A stretch of 64,000 nucleotides of DNA from Natronohydrobacter thiooxidans (GTDB lineage Bacteria; Pseudomonadota; Alphaproteobacteria; Rhodobacterales; Rhodobacteraceae), in NCBI RefSeq assembly GCF_001884735.1, contig NZ_MJAP01000034.1, positions 496,001 through 560,000 on the forward strand. The letters run 5' to 3'. A model generated the notes under the pieces. It was not told the DNA's origin and searched no databases. It was given only the letters and a program-made list of their open reading frames with translations. Every line of letters begins with the position of its first letter. Positions within the stretch are counted from its first letter, which is position 1. Below, piece after piece: positions 1-8,893 of this stretch. A program made the translations under genes and the position numbers.

Positions 1-474
<474 letters not shown>

Positions 475-478
<4 letters not shown>

Positions 479-1773
479 TGCCGCGCGCGAAACTGGTAGC
501 GCAGAAGCGCGAGGCGGCGGCGGCGCTTCTGGACGGGCGCGCGCTGCCCGAGGGCGGCGCATGGGCCACCAAGGCGCGCAACGCGGCGGAAGCCCGGCTG
601 CGCGAGATGGGGCTGCCGGTCAAGCGCGATGAATACTGGCGCTATACCGATCCGCGTCGGCTGACCGATGCCAACGTCCAGCCCGGCAAGCTGCATGCGC
701 AGGATGATGAGACCCCGGTATTCGACGCGGTGGACCGGGTGAAGCTGGTCTTCGTGGATGGGGTGTTCGACGCTTCGGCCTCTGACGCGCCGGAACTGGC
801 GGGGGTCGAGATCTGCCACTTGGCAGAGGCGGCGCGCGCCGATCTGCATTGGGCGCGGGATCTGTTCGGGGTGCTGGAAGCGCGCGGGCAGGTGCCTGTG
901 GCGCGGCCGCTGGCGAGCCTGAACAGCGCTTTCGCGACCGAAGGGCTGCTGATCCGGGTGACGGGCAAGGCGGAAAAGCCGGTCTCGCTGATCTATCAGC
1001 GCAAGGATCCGGCGGCAGAGGCGCTGACGCATCATGTGATCCGGCTGGAAGCGGGGGCGGAACTGACGCTGTTGGAAAACGGCCCGGTGGCGGCGCGCTA
1101 CAATCAGGTTCTGGAGATGGATATCGCTGACGGCGCCGTGCTGCACCATGTGCGCGCGCAGGGGCGCGACCATGAACGCGCGGGCGCCACGCATCTGTTC
1201 GCGCGGCTGGGTGCAGAGGCGCAGTTCAAATCCTTCACCCTGAGCGCCAATGGCGCGCTGACGCGCAATGAGGCGGTGATCTGGCTGGATGGCGCCGAGG
1301 GATCAGCCCATATCGCGGGCACGACGGTCGGGGATGGCGCGTTTCATCATGATGATACGGTCTTCATCAACCATGCCGCGCCGCGCTGCGAGAGCCGTCA
1401 GGTGTTCAAGAAAGTGCTGCGCCATGGTGCAGTGGGCGTGTTTCAGGGCAAGATCCTTGTGGATCAGGCGGCGCAGCTGACCGATGGCTATCAGATCAGC
1501 CAGTCGCTGCTGCTGGATGAGAATGCGCAGTTTCTGGCCAAGCCGGAGCTGGAGATCTATGCCGATGACGTGAAATGCAGCCATGGCTCGACCTCGGGCG
1601 AGATTGATCAGAGCCAGCTTTTCTATCTGCGCGCGCGCGGTGTGCCGGAGGATCAGGCGAAGCTTCTCTTGGTGCTGGCCTTTCTGGCCGAGGCGCTGGA
1701 AGAGATTGCCGATCCGGTGCTGGCCGAGGATCTGCGCGGCAAGATGGAAGCCTGGCTCAAGCGGCGGGCCTGA
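475..1773 (+). CDS. sufD: Fe-S cluster assembly scaffold protein SufD
   Basis: SufD (432 aa from this start) forms the SufBCD scaffold with SufB and SufC and receives sulfur from the SufS desulfurase. The N-terminus (RDEYWRYTDPRRLT) and the C-terminal beta-helix segment (DVKCSHGSTSG, then FYLRARGV, then LAFLAEALEEI) are diagnostic of the SufB/SufD family. I choose ATG 475, which overlaps the sufC stop; ATG 478 is equally possible. An upstream extension of the same frame into sufC is only an antisense-free reading artefact, because sufC is clearly coding there. It lies in the sufC-sufD-yip1-yip1-sufS operon. Confidence 0.96.
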
Positions 1774-1779
1774 GCGTCA

Positions 1780-1796
1780 GGGGGCTTCGGGCCCCC
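1780..1796 (+). terminator. GC-rich hairpin after sufD
   Basis: Six-base GC arms (GGGGGC / GCCCCC) around a TTCGG loop lie seven bases after the sufD stop. A second small hairpin (GCCCC/GGGGC) follows at 1802-1816, then TTCTTTT. This could attenuate transcription between sufD and the YIP1 genes. The T-run is poor, so it may be only partial or an RNA-stability element. Confidence 0.35.
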
Positions 1797-1863
1797 GTCC
1801 GGCCCCGAAAAGGGGCTCGGGGTTCTTTTGCAAGGCTGAAACCAGCGTCAGCGTGGAAATAAT

Positions 1864-2373
1864 ATGTCCTTGATGCGCAATATCGCGCGCAGCTATCGCG
1901 CGCCGGGTGAGGTGGTCGCTGCTCTGGCGCGGGGCGATCTGCGCGAGCCGCAGGTGCTGTTTTTCGCGCTGCTGGCCTGCGGGCTGATCTATGTCGCGCA
2001 ATGGCCGGGCCTGTCGCGTGCGGCCACGCTCGACCCGTCGGTCAGTTTCGAACAACGCATGGGCGGCGCGCTGTTTGCGGTGATGTTCGTGCTGCCGCTG
2101 CTGCTTTATGCGGTGGCGGCGCTGCTGCAGCTTGGGTTGCGGCTGTTTCGCCCGGTGCCGGGCGTGCATGTGCGGCTGGCATTGTTCTGGGCGCTGCTGG
2201 CGGTCACGCCGCTGATGCTGCTGCAGGGCGGGCTGTCGGCGCTGCTGGGACCGCAGGGCTTGGTGCAGGCTTTCGGGTTTGTGGTCGCTGGCGCCTTCCT
2301 TTACATATTGGGCGCGGGGCTGGGGGCGGTGATGCGGCTTGCCCATGGCCCGGAGCAGAAAGGGCGAGGATAG
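1864..2373 (+). CDS. YIP1-family membrane protein
   Basis: A 169-residue integral membrane protein resembling the YIP1 family, with about four hydrophobic helices (roughly residues 37-50, 70-95, 105-130, 138-160) after a short cytoplasmic N-terminus. YIP1-like proteins are common inside Rhodobacteraceae suf operons but have no established biochemical role there. ATG 1864 is chosen because it opens the frame directly and the next gene follows five bases after the stop. It is followed by a second, different YIP1-like gene, so it may form a heteromeric pair (inference). Confidence 0.8.
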   Translation: MSLMRNIARSYRAPGEVVAALARGDLREPQVLFFALLACGLIYVAQWPGLSRAATLDPSVSFEQRMGGALFAVMFVLPLLLYAVAALLQLGLRLFRPVPGVHVRLALFWALLAVTPLMLLQGGLSALLGPQGLVQAFGFVVAGAFLYILGAGLGAVMRLAHGPEQKGRG

Positions 2374-2378
2374 ACGCG

Positions 2379-2945
2379 ATGAACCTGAATTTCGCCACGG
2401 TAAGCGCGTTGGTGCGCCTGACCCTGACCCAGCCGCGCGCGGCGGCAGAGCGGCTGATCGCGATGAATGTGCCCGATGATGCGCGCTGGCTGGGCTTTGT
2501 CATTGTCGTGGTGCTGTCGGTCATCCTGAGCCATGCCTCGCTCACGCTGATGGAGGAGGAAACCGTCTCGCTGCTGAATGTGGCGCTGATGCAAAGCTCG
2601 GTCCTGCTGGCGACAGTGGTTGCGGTGCAGGGGGTGGGGCGGCTTTTTGGCGGGCAGGGCACATTTCCCGACACGCTGTTGCTGATGGCCTGGCTGCAAT
2701 TCGTGATGCTGGTGTTTCAGGTCATCCAGATGGCGAGTCTGGTGCTGATCCCGGCCCTGTTCGGGCTGATCGTGGTTGTGGCGCTGGTGGCATTCCTGTG
2801 GATGCTGACGCATTTCATCGTGGCGCTGCATGGGTTCCAATCGGCGCTGAAGGTTGTTGTCGGGATCATTTTCACGGTATTCGCGATGTCCTTCGTCTTT
2901 GCCATTCTGCTGACCATGTTCGGTCTGGTGCCGGGGGGTGTGTGA
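2379..2945 (+). CDS. YIP1-family membrane protein
   Basis: A 188-residue membrane protein of the YIP1 type with the family-like N-terminus (an amphipathic start, then TLTQPRAAAERL) and about five hydrophobic helices, ending in a helix with FAILLTMFGLV. The frame is open far upstream, but ATG 2379 is preferred: it comes five bases after the previous stop, and the upstream part overlaps the clearly coding first YIP1 gene. Its TGA overlaps the sufS start by one base (TGATG), so it is coupled to sufS. Function unknown; the location suggests a role connected with Fe-S assembly or simple operon hitch-hiking. Confidence 0.85.
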   Translation: MNLNFATVSALVRLTLTQPRAAAERLIAMNVPDDARWLGFVIVVVLSVILSHASLTLMEEETVSLLNVALMQSSVLLATVVAVQGVGRLFGGQGTFPDTLLLMAWLQFVMLVFQVIQMASLVLIPALFGLIVVVALVAFLWMLTHFIVALHGFQSALKVVVGIIFTVFAMSFVFAILLTMFGLVPGGV

Positions 2946-4165
2946 TGCTTGATCTGGACAGGATCCGTGCCGATTTTCCGATTCTGGCGCGGCAGGTGAA
3001 TGGCAAGCCGCTGGTCTATCTGGACAATGGCGCCTCGGCGCAGAAGCCGCAGGCGGTGATTGATGCGGTGGTCCGTGCCTATGCCGAGGAATACTCGAAT
3101 GTGCATCGCGGGCTGCATTACCTGTCCAATCTGGCGACCGATAAATACGAGGCGGTGCGCGGCAAATTGCAGCGTTTTCTGAATGCCGCGCATGAAGACG
3201 AGATCCTCTATACCACCGGCACCACCATGGGCATCAATCTGGTGGCCTATGGCTGGGCGATGCCGCGATTCGAGCCGGGCGACGAGATCGTGCTCTCAGT
3301 CATGGAGCATCACGCCAATATTGTGCCCTGGCATTTCCTGCGCGAGCGGCAGGGGGCGGTGCTGAAATGGGTCGATTGCGCCGCTGATGGCAGTCTTGAT
3401 CCGCAGGCGGTGATTGACGCAATCGGGCCGCGCACCAAGCTGGTGGCGATCACGCAGATGTCGAATGTGCTGGGCACGGTGGTCGATGTGGCCGCGATCT
3501 GTGCCGGTGCGCGCGAGAAGGGCGTGGCGGTCATGGTCGATGGCAGCCAGGCGGCGGTGCATATGCCGGTCGATGTGCAGGCGATTGGCTGCGATTTCTA
3601 TGCTGTGACCGGGCACAAGCTTTATGGCCCCTCAGCGTCGGGCGCGATCTATATCCGCCGCGACCGGCAGGCCGAGATGCGCCCCTTTCTGGGCGGCGGC
3701 GACATGATCCGCGAGGTCACACGCGAGGGTGTGATCTATAATGACCCGCCGCATAAATTCGAGGCGGGCACGCCCGGCATTGTCCAGCAGATCGGGCTGG
3801 GTGTGGCCATCGATTATATGTCGGAAATCGGGATGGCGGCGATTGCCGCGCATGAGGCGGATCTGCGCGACTATGCGGCCGCGCGGCTTGCCGGGCTGAA
3901 CTGGTTGAATGTGCAGGGCACGGCACCGGGCAAGGGCGCGATTTTCAGCTTCACGCTGGAAGGGGCGGCGCATGCGCATGATATCTCGACCGTGCTCGAC
4001 AAGAAGGGCATTGCCGTGCGCGCGGGCCAGCATTGCGCGGCCCCCCTGATGGATCATCTGGGGGTGAGCGCCACCTGCCGCGCGTCATTTGCGATGTATA
4101 ACACCCGCGCGGAAGTGGATGCGCTGATCGAGGCGCTGGAGTTGTGCCACGAGCTTTTTGCCTGA
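2945..4165 (+). CDS. sufS: Cysteine desulfurase SufS
   Basis: SufS removes sulfur from L-cysteine as an enzyme persulfide and hands it to the SufBCD scaffold (often through SufE/SufU). The 406-residue length is standard. The PLP lysine is Lys225 in [10 protein letters not shown], the PLP-phosphate and histidine motif is [11 protein letters not shown], and the persulfide cysteine is Cys364 in [12 protein letters not shown], with the group II arginine region following. ATG 2945 overlaps the preceding stop by one base; longer upstream readings cross the YIP1 gene. Last gene of the suf operon in this window. Confidence 0.98.
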   Translation: MLDLDRIRADFPILARQVNGKPLVYLDNGASAQKPQAVIDAVVRAYAEEYSNVHRGLHYLSNLATDKYEAVRGKLQRFLNAAHEDEILYTTGTTMGINLVAYGWAMPRFEPGDEIVLSVMEHHANIVPWHFLRERQGAVLKWVDCAADGSLDPQAVIDAIGPRTKLVAITQMSNVLGTVVDVAAICAGAREKGVAVMVDGSQAAVHMPVDVQAIGCDFYAVTGHKLYGPSASGAIYIRRDRQAEMRPFLGGGDMIREVTREGVIYNDPPHKFEAGTPGIVQQIGLGVAIDYMSEIGMAAIAAHEADLRDYAAARLAGLNWLNVQGTAPGKGAIFSFTLEGAAHAHDISTVLDKKGIAVRAGQHCAAPLMDHLGVSATCRASFAMYNTRAEVDALIEALELCHELFA

Positions 4166-4212
4166 AATGGCCCGTTGCATCGTCCCCTCCGGCACCGTAT
4201 AGAGGCGCTCAG

Positions 4213-4289
4213 GCACCCATAGCTCAGCTGGATAGAGCGCTGCCCTCCGAAGGCAGAGGTCAGAGGTTCGAATCCTCTTGGGTGCGCCA
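4213..4289 (+). tRNA. tRNA-Arg (anticodon CCG)
   Basis: A 77-base cloverleaf: acceptor arms GCACCCA and TGGGTGC, D-loop AGCTCAGCTGGATAGAGC, anticodon stem CTGCC/GGCAG around CTCCGAA giving anticodon CCG, and T-loop GGTTCGAATCC. The G discriminator and the 3' CCA (4287-4289) are encoded. It reads CGG arginine codons. It lies between convergent sufS and the pabC-like gene; no integrase or duplicated 3' end is visible nearby. Confidence 0.97.
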
Positions 4290-4303
4290 AATCTCTGGAA
4301 ATC

Positions 4304-4921
4304 TCACTCAGCGGCGATGAACCGCGCCGGGATCAGCCCGCGCAGGGCGTTGCCGACCCAGAGCCGCAGATGCGGCAGGTCGGGGGCCAGCAGGATTTCC
4401 TCGGGGCAGGCCAGTTCGGCGCGCAATACCCCCGGCAACAGGCCCGAGGCGAGCGGCGGCGTGCGCAGCCCCGCGCCGCGGTCGAAAAACACGGTGGTGA
4501 TCGAGCCGTCGCAGACCTCGCCGCGTTCATTGAGGAAGATCACTTCGTCCAGCCCCGCAGGCAGCGTGGCGCGGGCGGTGTCATAGATTGCGCGGCGGGT
4601 GGATTTCACGCGCAGCCAGGGATCAGCCGAGTGCAGCCGCGCCTGTGCCAGCCCGACGCGCCAGAGCGGTTTCACGGGCGGCAGGGGGCTGGTGGTCATT
4701 TCGGTGCGGCCCTGCCGGTCGAGCGTCAGGCGCAGGCGGGCGGGCTGGCCTGTGGGCCCTGCAAAGGTGACATCGGGGCAGGCCCAGCCCAGCGCCTGCG
4801 CGCCTGCGCGCAGACGCGCATGGTGCAGGCGGGCGCGGGGCGCGCGCTGGCCATCCCAGAGAACCGTCTCGATCAGGCGCAGGCCGGGGTCGTCAGCGCC
4901 TGCGCGTAGCGGGTTTTCCAC
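4304..4921 (-). CDS. Aminotransferase class IV / aminodeoxychorismate lyase-like protein
   Basis: About 205 residues, a fold-type IV PLP enzyme probably acting as 4-amino-4-deoxychorismate lyase (PabC), which makes p-aminobenzoate and pyruvate for folate synthesis. Recognisable parts are [12 protein letters not shown] at the N-terminus, the lysine region [10 protein letters not shown], and [18 protein letters not shown], then [11 protein letters not shown] choose GTG 4921, which overlaps the end of pabB by 49 bases: the residues from there match the family start, while the longer frame reads through pabB. The context with pabB supports the role. A branched-chain-type transaminase would be the alternative. 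Confidence 0.82.
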   Translation of the reverse strand: MENPLRAGADDPGLRLIETVLWDGQRAPRARLHHARLRAGAQALGWACPDVTFAGPTGQPARLRLTLDRQGRTEMTTSPLPPVKPLWRVGLAQARLHSADPWLRVKSTRRAIYDTARATLPAGLDEVIFLNERGEVCDGSITTVFFDRGAGLRTPPLASGLLPGVLRAELACPEEILLAPDLPHLRLWVGNALRGLIPARFIAAE

Positions 4922-6015
4922 AGCGCTTCCTCCCATTCGCCTGTCGCCGTGCTGTCCTGCACCACGCCACCGCCGACATTGGCCAGAATCTGCCCCGCGC
5001 TGTCGATCTGCATGGTGCGGATCGCCACCGACCAGCATTGATCGCCCTCCGGCGCGGCCCAGCCGATCGCGCCGCAATAGGCGCCGCGCGGCTGCGATTC
5101 CAGCTCCGCGATGATCTGCATGGCGCGGATCTTGGGGGCACCGGTGACTGAACCACAGGGGAACAGTGCTGCCATCAATTCGGGCAATCCGGCATCGCGC
5201 AGCAATTCGCCCTGAATGCGGCTGCTCATCTGATGCACGGTCGCGAAACTCTCGATCCCGAAGAGTTCCGGCACCCGCACCGAGCCGACCCGGCTGATCC
5301 GCGCGATATCATTGCGCAAGAGATCGACGATCATCAGATTCTCGGCCTGCACCTTCTCGCTGGCGGCAAGCTCTGCTTTCAGCCGTGCATCCTCTGCCGG
5401 GTCGCTGCTGCGCGGGGCCGTGCCCTTCATCGGGCGGCTTTCCAGCAGTCCGCCCTGAACCTGAAAGAAGAGTTCGGGGCTGCGCGAGACCAGCGCCGCG
5501 CCGCCCCCCAGATCGACAAAGGCGCCGAATCCCACGGGCTGGCGCGCGCGCAGCGCCCCGTAGAGCCCCAGCGCCGTGCCCGCGCCTTGCCGTGTCGTGA
5601 CCGGGAAGGTCAGGTTGATCTGATAGCAATCGCCCGCACTGACATACTCCTGCAGCCGCGCGAAGGCGGCGTCATACTCGGCGCGGGTGATTCCCGGCAG
5701 CAGCGGGTCGAGCCGGACATGCGGCGCGGCCCCGGCGGCGCGGGCGAGCATCGCCTCGGGGGCGCGCGGCGCGTCATGGATGCGCAGATCGACCAGCGGC
5801 CCGGCCTGCGGCGTCCAGAGCGGGGCGAGGCGCGGCTCGAAAGCATAGCCTGCCTCATAGGCCAGATAGCCCGCCACCCATTTGCCCTCACGCCGTGCGG
5901 CTTCGGCCTGTTCAAGCACCGGCAGGACATCGGCCAGCCCATGCGCGATCAGGCGCTGCTCGGGCGCCTCAAACAGGACAGGGCGGCCTTTCGGCCCGTG
6001 TTCGATCAGGATCAC
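4873..6015 (-). CDS. pabB: Aminodeoxychorismate synthase component I
   Basis: PabB converts chorismate plus ammonia to 4-amino-4-deoxychorismate. The C-terminal chorismate-binding domain is complete: CYQINLTFP, GAFVDLGGG, SRSPELFF, PMKGTAPR, ENLMIVDLLRND, FPCGSVTGAPKIRAM and GAYCGAIGW. GTG 6015 gives ILIEHGPKGRP as the start, the usual N-terminus in this family, and 380 residues; an ATG at 6084 would add 23 residues that look non-homologous. The glutamine amidotransferase partner PabA is not in the window. It overlaps the pabC-like gene. Confidence 0.93.
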   Translation of the reverse strand: MILIEHGPKGRPVLFEAPEQRLIAHGLADVLPVLEQAEAARREGKWVAGYLAYEAGYAFEPRLAPLWTPQAGPLVDLRIHDAPRAPEAMLARAAGAAPHVRLDPLLPGITRAEYDAAFARLQEYVSAGDCYQINLTFPVTTRQGAGTALGLYGALRARQPVGFGAFVDLGGGAALVSRSPELFFQVQGGLLESRPMKGTAPRSSDPAEDARLKAELAASEKVQAENLMIVDLLRNDIARISRVGSVRVPELFGIESFATVHQMSSRIQGELLRDAGLPELMAALFPCGSVTGAPKIRAMQIIAELESQPRGAYCGAIGWAAPEGDQCWSVAIRTMQIDSAGQILANVGGGVVQDSTATGEWEEALWKTRYAQALTTPACA

Positions 6016-6217
6016 GCGCGGCACTCGCTTTCGATTCACTGCAAGGGAACAGATAACGCGGCCTGCGGGGATTTGCACCCGCACAGTACGACCGGGCGGC
6101 GCTGAAATGCGGCAGAGGTGCGGCGTAGGCTGCGACTTATTGCCGGCGCGCGCGGGTGGCGCTTGTTTCCATGCCTCAGGGCGCTATCTTGATACGCATG
6201 GATTGCAGGAGGAGCCG

Positions 6218-6541
6218 ATGCGACCGCAGCAAGAACCGATGCCGAAACTGGTCAAGCTCTATATTCAGCAGGTGCTGATCGGCTTTGGCCTCTCGGCGGT
6301 GTTCACGGCGATCCTGATCTATCTCGATATCGGCAATCTGCAGCGTCTGGTTTTCGGCTCCGGCGACGGGCTGCTGGGGCTGTTCCTGATCTTCTTCTTC
6401 AATGGTCTGGTCTTTGCCGGGGTGCAATTCGCGATCCGCATCATGCGCATGGGGCATGAGGATGATGATGACGATGATGATGACCAGGGCGGCACACCTG
6501 TGCGCGCCGATCTCAAGCCCGTGGCTGTGGCGGCGCGGTGA
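6218..6541 (+). CDS. Small two-helix membrane protein with acidic tail
   Basis: A 107-residue protein. Two hydrophobic helices (about residues 18-36 and 48-68) are followed by a run of acidic residues (HEDDDDDDDD, encoded by a GAT/GAC repeat at 6459-6483) and a short tail. ATG 6218 is chosen because AGGAGG lies at 6207-6212; an in-frame ATG at 6239 has no such site. The function is unknown. The acidic tail would face the cytoplasm if both ends are inside and could bind metal or a basic partner, which is speculation. Confidence 0.75.
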   Translation: MRPQQEPMPKLVKLYIQQVLIGFGLSAVFTAILIYLDIGNLQRLVFGSGDGLLGLFLIFFFNGLVFAGVQFAIRIMRMGHEDDDDDDDDQGGTPVRADLKPVAVAAR

Positions 6542-6785
6542 TGGGGGGCGGCAGGCCCGCAGCGACCGTGGTGGCGTGAGTTTCCCGAGAGCCTGAACTT
6601 ATCAGGTGGGCGCCAGATAACAGGGCCAGGACCCCGCCAGAGCCAGCTCCCTCGGAGATGCTTATCGGCCACTGGAAAATGGCCACGCACGCGAAGAGCA
6701 GAACCTGCCAGCCCCTGACATAGGCGTGGGCCGCGCGTCGCGCAAGGGTGATCCTGTGCTTGACCTGTGTTCTGCTTTCGTTCAT
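6513..6785 (-). CDS. Doubtful small membrane ORF, divergent from mmcB
   Basis: The only substantial frame in the 250-base gap between the acidic-tail protein and mmcB is this minus-strand reading of 90 residues with one hydrophobic segment (WQVLLFACVAIFQW). It overlaps the 3' end of the preceding plus-strand gene. No convincing ribosome binding site is visible and I recognise no family, though GC-rich third positions in the first half are compatible with coding. It may be spurious. Confidence 0.22.
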   Translation of the reverse strand: MNESRTQVKHRITLARRAAHAYVRGWQVLLFACVAIFQWPISISEGAGSGGVLALLSGAHLISSGSRETHATTVAAGLPPPITAPPQPRA

Positions 6786-6795
6786 CATTTCGGGT

Positions 6796-7248
6796 ATGTC
6801 CGATGATCTGAGCCTTGCGCCGCCGGGCCGGGTGCTGGCGCGCGGTGTGTGCCGCTGCCTGACCAGCCTTGGTTTCGCGCCTTTGACCGAATTCGTGCCC
6901 GCGCGCGGGTTGCGGGTCGATGTGATGGCGCTGGGGCCGAAGGGCGAGATCTGGGTGGTGGAGTGCAAATCCTCACGCGCGGATTTCCGGTCGGATCATA
7001 AATGGCAGGGCTATCTGGACTGGTGCGACCGGTTCTTCTGGGCGGTGGACCTTGAATTTCCGCAGGAATTGTTGCCGCCCGAGACCGGGCTGATCCTTGG
7101 CGACGGGTTCGGGGCGGAAGTCTTGCGCATGCCCGAGGCGGAGCCGCTCGCGCCCGCGCGCCGCAAGGTGCTGGTGCAGGGTTTCGCGCGTCAGGCGGCG
7201 CTGCGGCTGGCGCGGGTCTATGATCCGCAGGGGGGCGGGATGGGGTAG
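6796..7248 (+). CDS. mmcB: MmcB-family DNA repair protein
   Basis: A 150-residue member of the alphaproteobacterial MmcB family (DUF1061 type), linked in Caulobacter to mitomycin C damage tolerance. It has a PD-(D/E)xK nuclease-like core: the aspartate in LRVDVMALG, then E-x-K in IWVVECKSSRADF, followed by KWQGYLDWCDRFFWAVD. ATG 6796 (MSDDLSLAPPGRVLARG) is chosen over an ATG 48 bases upstream, because the upstream residues are hydrophobic and unlike family members. It stands alone between divergent or unrelated genes. Confidence 0.92.
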   Translation: MSDDLSLAPPGRVLARGVCRCLTSLGFAPLTEFVPARGLRVDVMALGPKGEIWVVECKSSRADFRSDHKWQGYLDWCDRFFWAVDLEFPQELLPPETGLILGDGFGAEVLRMPEAEPLAPARRKVLVQGFARQAALRLARVYDPQGGGMG

Positions 7249-7366
7249 GGGGTGGTAGGTGAAGAGGGGTGGGGGCCTTGGCCGCCAGTCGGCTGCGTGC
7301 CCCTTTGAGGCGCGCGCCTATTGATCGCCTCCGCAATTCAGGTAATGTTGATCGGGTAGGGGGCAG

Positions 7367-8230
7367 ATGACATTTACCGCGCTTGAACAGGAGGCCATCG
7401 TATTAAATGCCGTAATGGGCATGGTGGACGACATGGTGAACCACACCATATTTTGTTTGCCGGGTGAGAAGACAGAAAACACAAATCTCCTGCCTCAAAC
7501 GTCGGGAACCCTTCGGCAGTTTGCAATCCTACTGCGCGATTTCCTTTCGACAGTCGCTGGGAGAGGAAAGGGGCCGATGCCGTTCGGACTGCCAAGGCCG
7601 CCCAACGGCGACAATGCTACCGATAACACAACTCTCTTCTATCTCGCTCGTGTTTGCAAGAACCCGTTGATAGGAACCAACGTAGATTTCCTCGAAATAC
7701 AGACACACAGTTTTATTGAATGGCTTGAATGTTCTGCCGTCGTCCCAAATGTATGGTTGGCGAACATCGAGGTCGAGGTCAATCTAACCATCAAGCGCAT
7801 CGACTTCATCCGCATGGGTGGGGACATTGGGAAGCACAACTTCCTGCGCCTCGGCGGACAAGCAGCCAGGCTGAGAAAAATCCTTGGAGAGAACGGAGTT
7901 ACGATTAACGAGAGCCAAGCCTACGCTGCGTTACCGGACTGCTGGGATTGGTTTCACACGCACCTGTTCGCCTACCACGCCAGCACGATAGCTGAGTTCC
8001 TGAACAACATTCGCTATGCCATTCGGCTCTACGTCACACCCACCGCAAAATCTAGCTATCGAGTCACGGGAAAGATCGACGACTATATTGATAGATACAC
8101 TTTTGACCGTCCCACAGAGATTAAGAACGAATTTGCATGGGCGCAATACTGTGAACTGCTGAACAGCACACGGCATAAACCTAATTTTCCGTTCTTCAGC
8201 GTGACACAATCTCTGAAAAGCCAGTTCTGA
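7367..8230 (+). CDS. Orphan protein of unknown function, probably acquired
   Basis: A 287-residue soluble protein that I do not recognise. It has no signal peptide, no transmembrane helix and no nucleotide-binding motif. It looks alpha-helical, with an aromatic-rich middle (residues about 190-235, including PDCWDWFHTHLFAYH). Base and codon use differ sharply from neighbours: many A/T-ending codons and visibly lower GC, suggesting recent transfer. ATG 7367 follows a GGGGGC site. A hairpin follows at 8247-8269, then long GC-rich repeats. It could be an isolated defence or regulatory gene, but nothing in the sequence proves that. Confidence 0.8.
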   Translation: MTFTALEQEAIVLNAVMGMVDDMVNHTIFCLPGEKTENTNLLPQTSGTLRQFAILLRDFLSTVAGRGKGPMPFGLPRPPNGDNATDNTTLFYLARVCKNPLIGTNVDFLEIQTHSFIEWLECSAVVPNVWLANIEVEVNLTIKRIDFIRMGGDIGKHNFLRLGGQAARLRKILGENGVTINESQAYAALPDCWDWFHTHLFAYHASTIAEFLNNIRYAIRLYVTPTAKSSYRVTGKIDDYIDRYTFDRPTEIKNEFAWAQYCELLNSTRHKPNFPFFSVTQSLKSQF

Positions 8231-8246
8231 TAGGCTAGTCGACTAG

Positions 8247-8269
8247 GCCCAAAGCTGGCAGCTTTGGGC
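8247..8269 (+). terminator. Hairpin downstream of orphan gene
   Basis: A perfect ten-base stem (GCCCAAAGCT / AGCTTTGGGC) with a three-base loop lies 17 bases after the orphan gene stop. It is followed by GTCAAATAAATT, not a clean T-run. It probably ends or stabilises the transcript. The simple stem does not resemble an integron attC site. Confidence 0.5.
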
Positions 8270-8370
8270 GTCAAATAAATTCGCGTCCGTCAACCTTGAA
8301 GCCAGCGCCGCTAGTCTGCGTCCTGCCAACGAGTAGATGCTTTCGTTGCTACAGCGATAGTCCTCTCCGT

Positions 8371-8565
8371 CCCGCTTCGCCGCCACTCACCAAGACGCCC
8401 CCGCGCGGAATCAAGGCCGCAGGCCGCCGCGCAGCGCCCGACCGCCCCCCGGGCGGGCGCTTCTCGCTGTCGGGCATCTCAAAACCGTCGGAATAGGCCG
8501 CAGCATAAACTGCCCGCCAAAACCGGAGTGAGCGCCCCCCCGCGGTCGGGCGCTGCACGGCTTTC
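8371..8565. repeat. Imperfect long direct repeat, copy A
   Basis: About 195 bases that recur as copy B at 8591-8808. Shared blocks in the same order are CCCGCTTCGCCG, CAAGACGCCCCC, GGCGGGCGCTTCTCGCTGTC, AAAACCG-CGGAATA, GCCGCAGCATAAACTGCC, and GCGGTCGGGCGCTGCACGG. The copies differ by small insertions in the middle. No gene is evident in the 8231-8878 gap. Both copies have GC-rich palindromic pieces, so they may fold as RNA or DNA hairpins. Origin unknown. Confidence 0.8.
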
Positions 8566-8590
8566 TCCCACGGTCAACTGTCTGCAGAGC

Positions 8591-8808
8591 CCCGCTTCGC
8601 CGACACTCGCCAAGACGCCCCCCCGGTGCGGCACCAAGGCCGCCCGCGCGGCGGCCGTCCGCCCCGTCACGCCGGAGGCGTGCCTTCGGCACGATGGCGG
8701 GCGCTTCTCGCTGTCGGGCACGTCAAAACCGCCGGAATATGCCGCAGCATAAACTGCCCGCCTTCACTGTGGGAGCGCCCCCCCGCGGTCGGGCGCTGCA
8801 CGGCTTTC
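8591..8808. repeat. Imperfect long direct repeat, copy B
   Basis: Second copy of the 8371-8565 repeat, about 218 bases, longer because of an extra GC-rich insertion (around 8640-8690, with GCCTTCGGC). The 3' end (GGTCGGGCGCTGCACGGC) runs directly into the possible kinase-tail remnant at 8809-8893. The 25 bases between the copies hold GTCAACTGTCTGCAGAG, which is not repeated. Confidence 0.8.
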
Positions 8809-8893
8809 GCTCACCCGCAGCTGGGCGCCGCGCGGCAGCGCGATCGCGAACCGGGCCTGCGCCCCTCCCGCCCCGCCCTCAGCGCGCACCATG
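8809..8893 (-). pseudogene. Possible remnant of a histidine-kinase C-terminus
   Basis: On the minus strand this stretch reads MVRAEGGAGGAQARFAIALP with almost every third base G or C, resembling the last strand of the HATPase domain of sensor kinases (RxEGGxGxGARFxIxLP). No kinase body is attached: upstream is the end of the FAD oxidase in another frame, downstream is repeat copy B. It may be a decayed fragment or chance similarity in GC-rich DNA. Confidence 0.25.

Noticed and set aside
2001..2378. Upstream extension of the second YIP1 gene
   Set aside because: It overlaps the first YIP1 gene in another frame; the ATG at 2379 starts immediately after the preceding stop and fits the family.
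4213..4289. tRNA-Arg as the attachment site of an island
   Set aside because: No integrase and no repeat of the tRNA 3' end in the window; the flanks are core genes.
8247..8269. Integron attC site after the orphan gene
   Set aside because: The structure is a simple perfect hairpin without the bulged bases and R/L boxes of attC, and no integrase is present.
8371..8808. CRISPR array
   Set aside because: Only two long imperfect copies with no regular short repeats or spacers and no cas genes.
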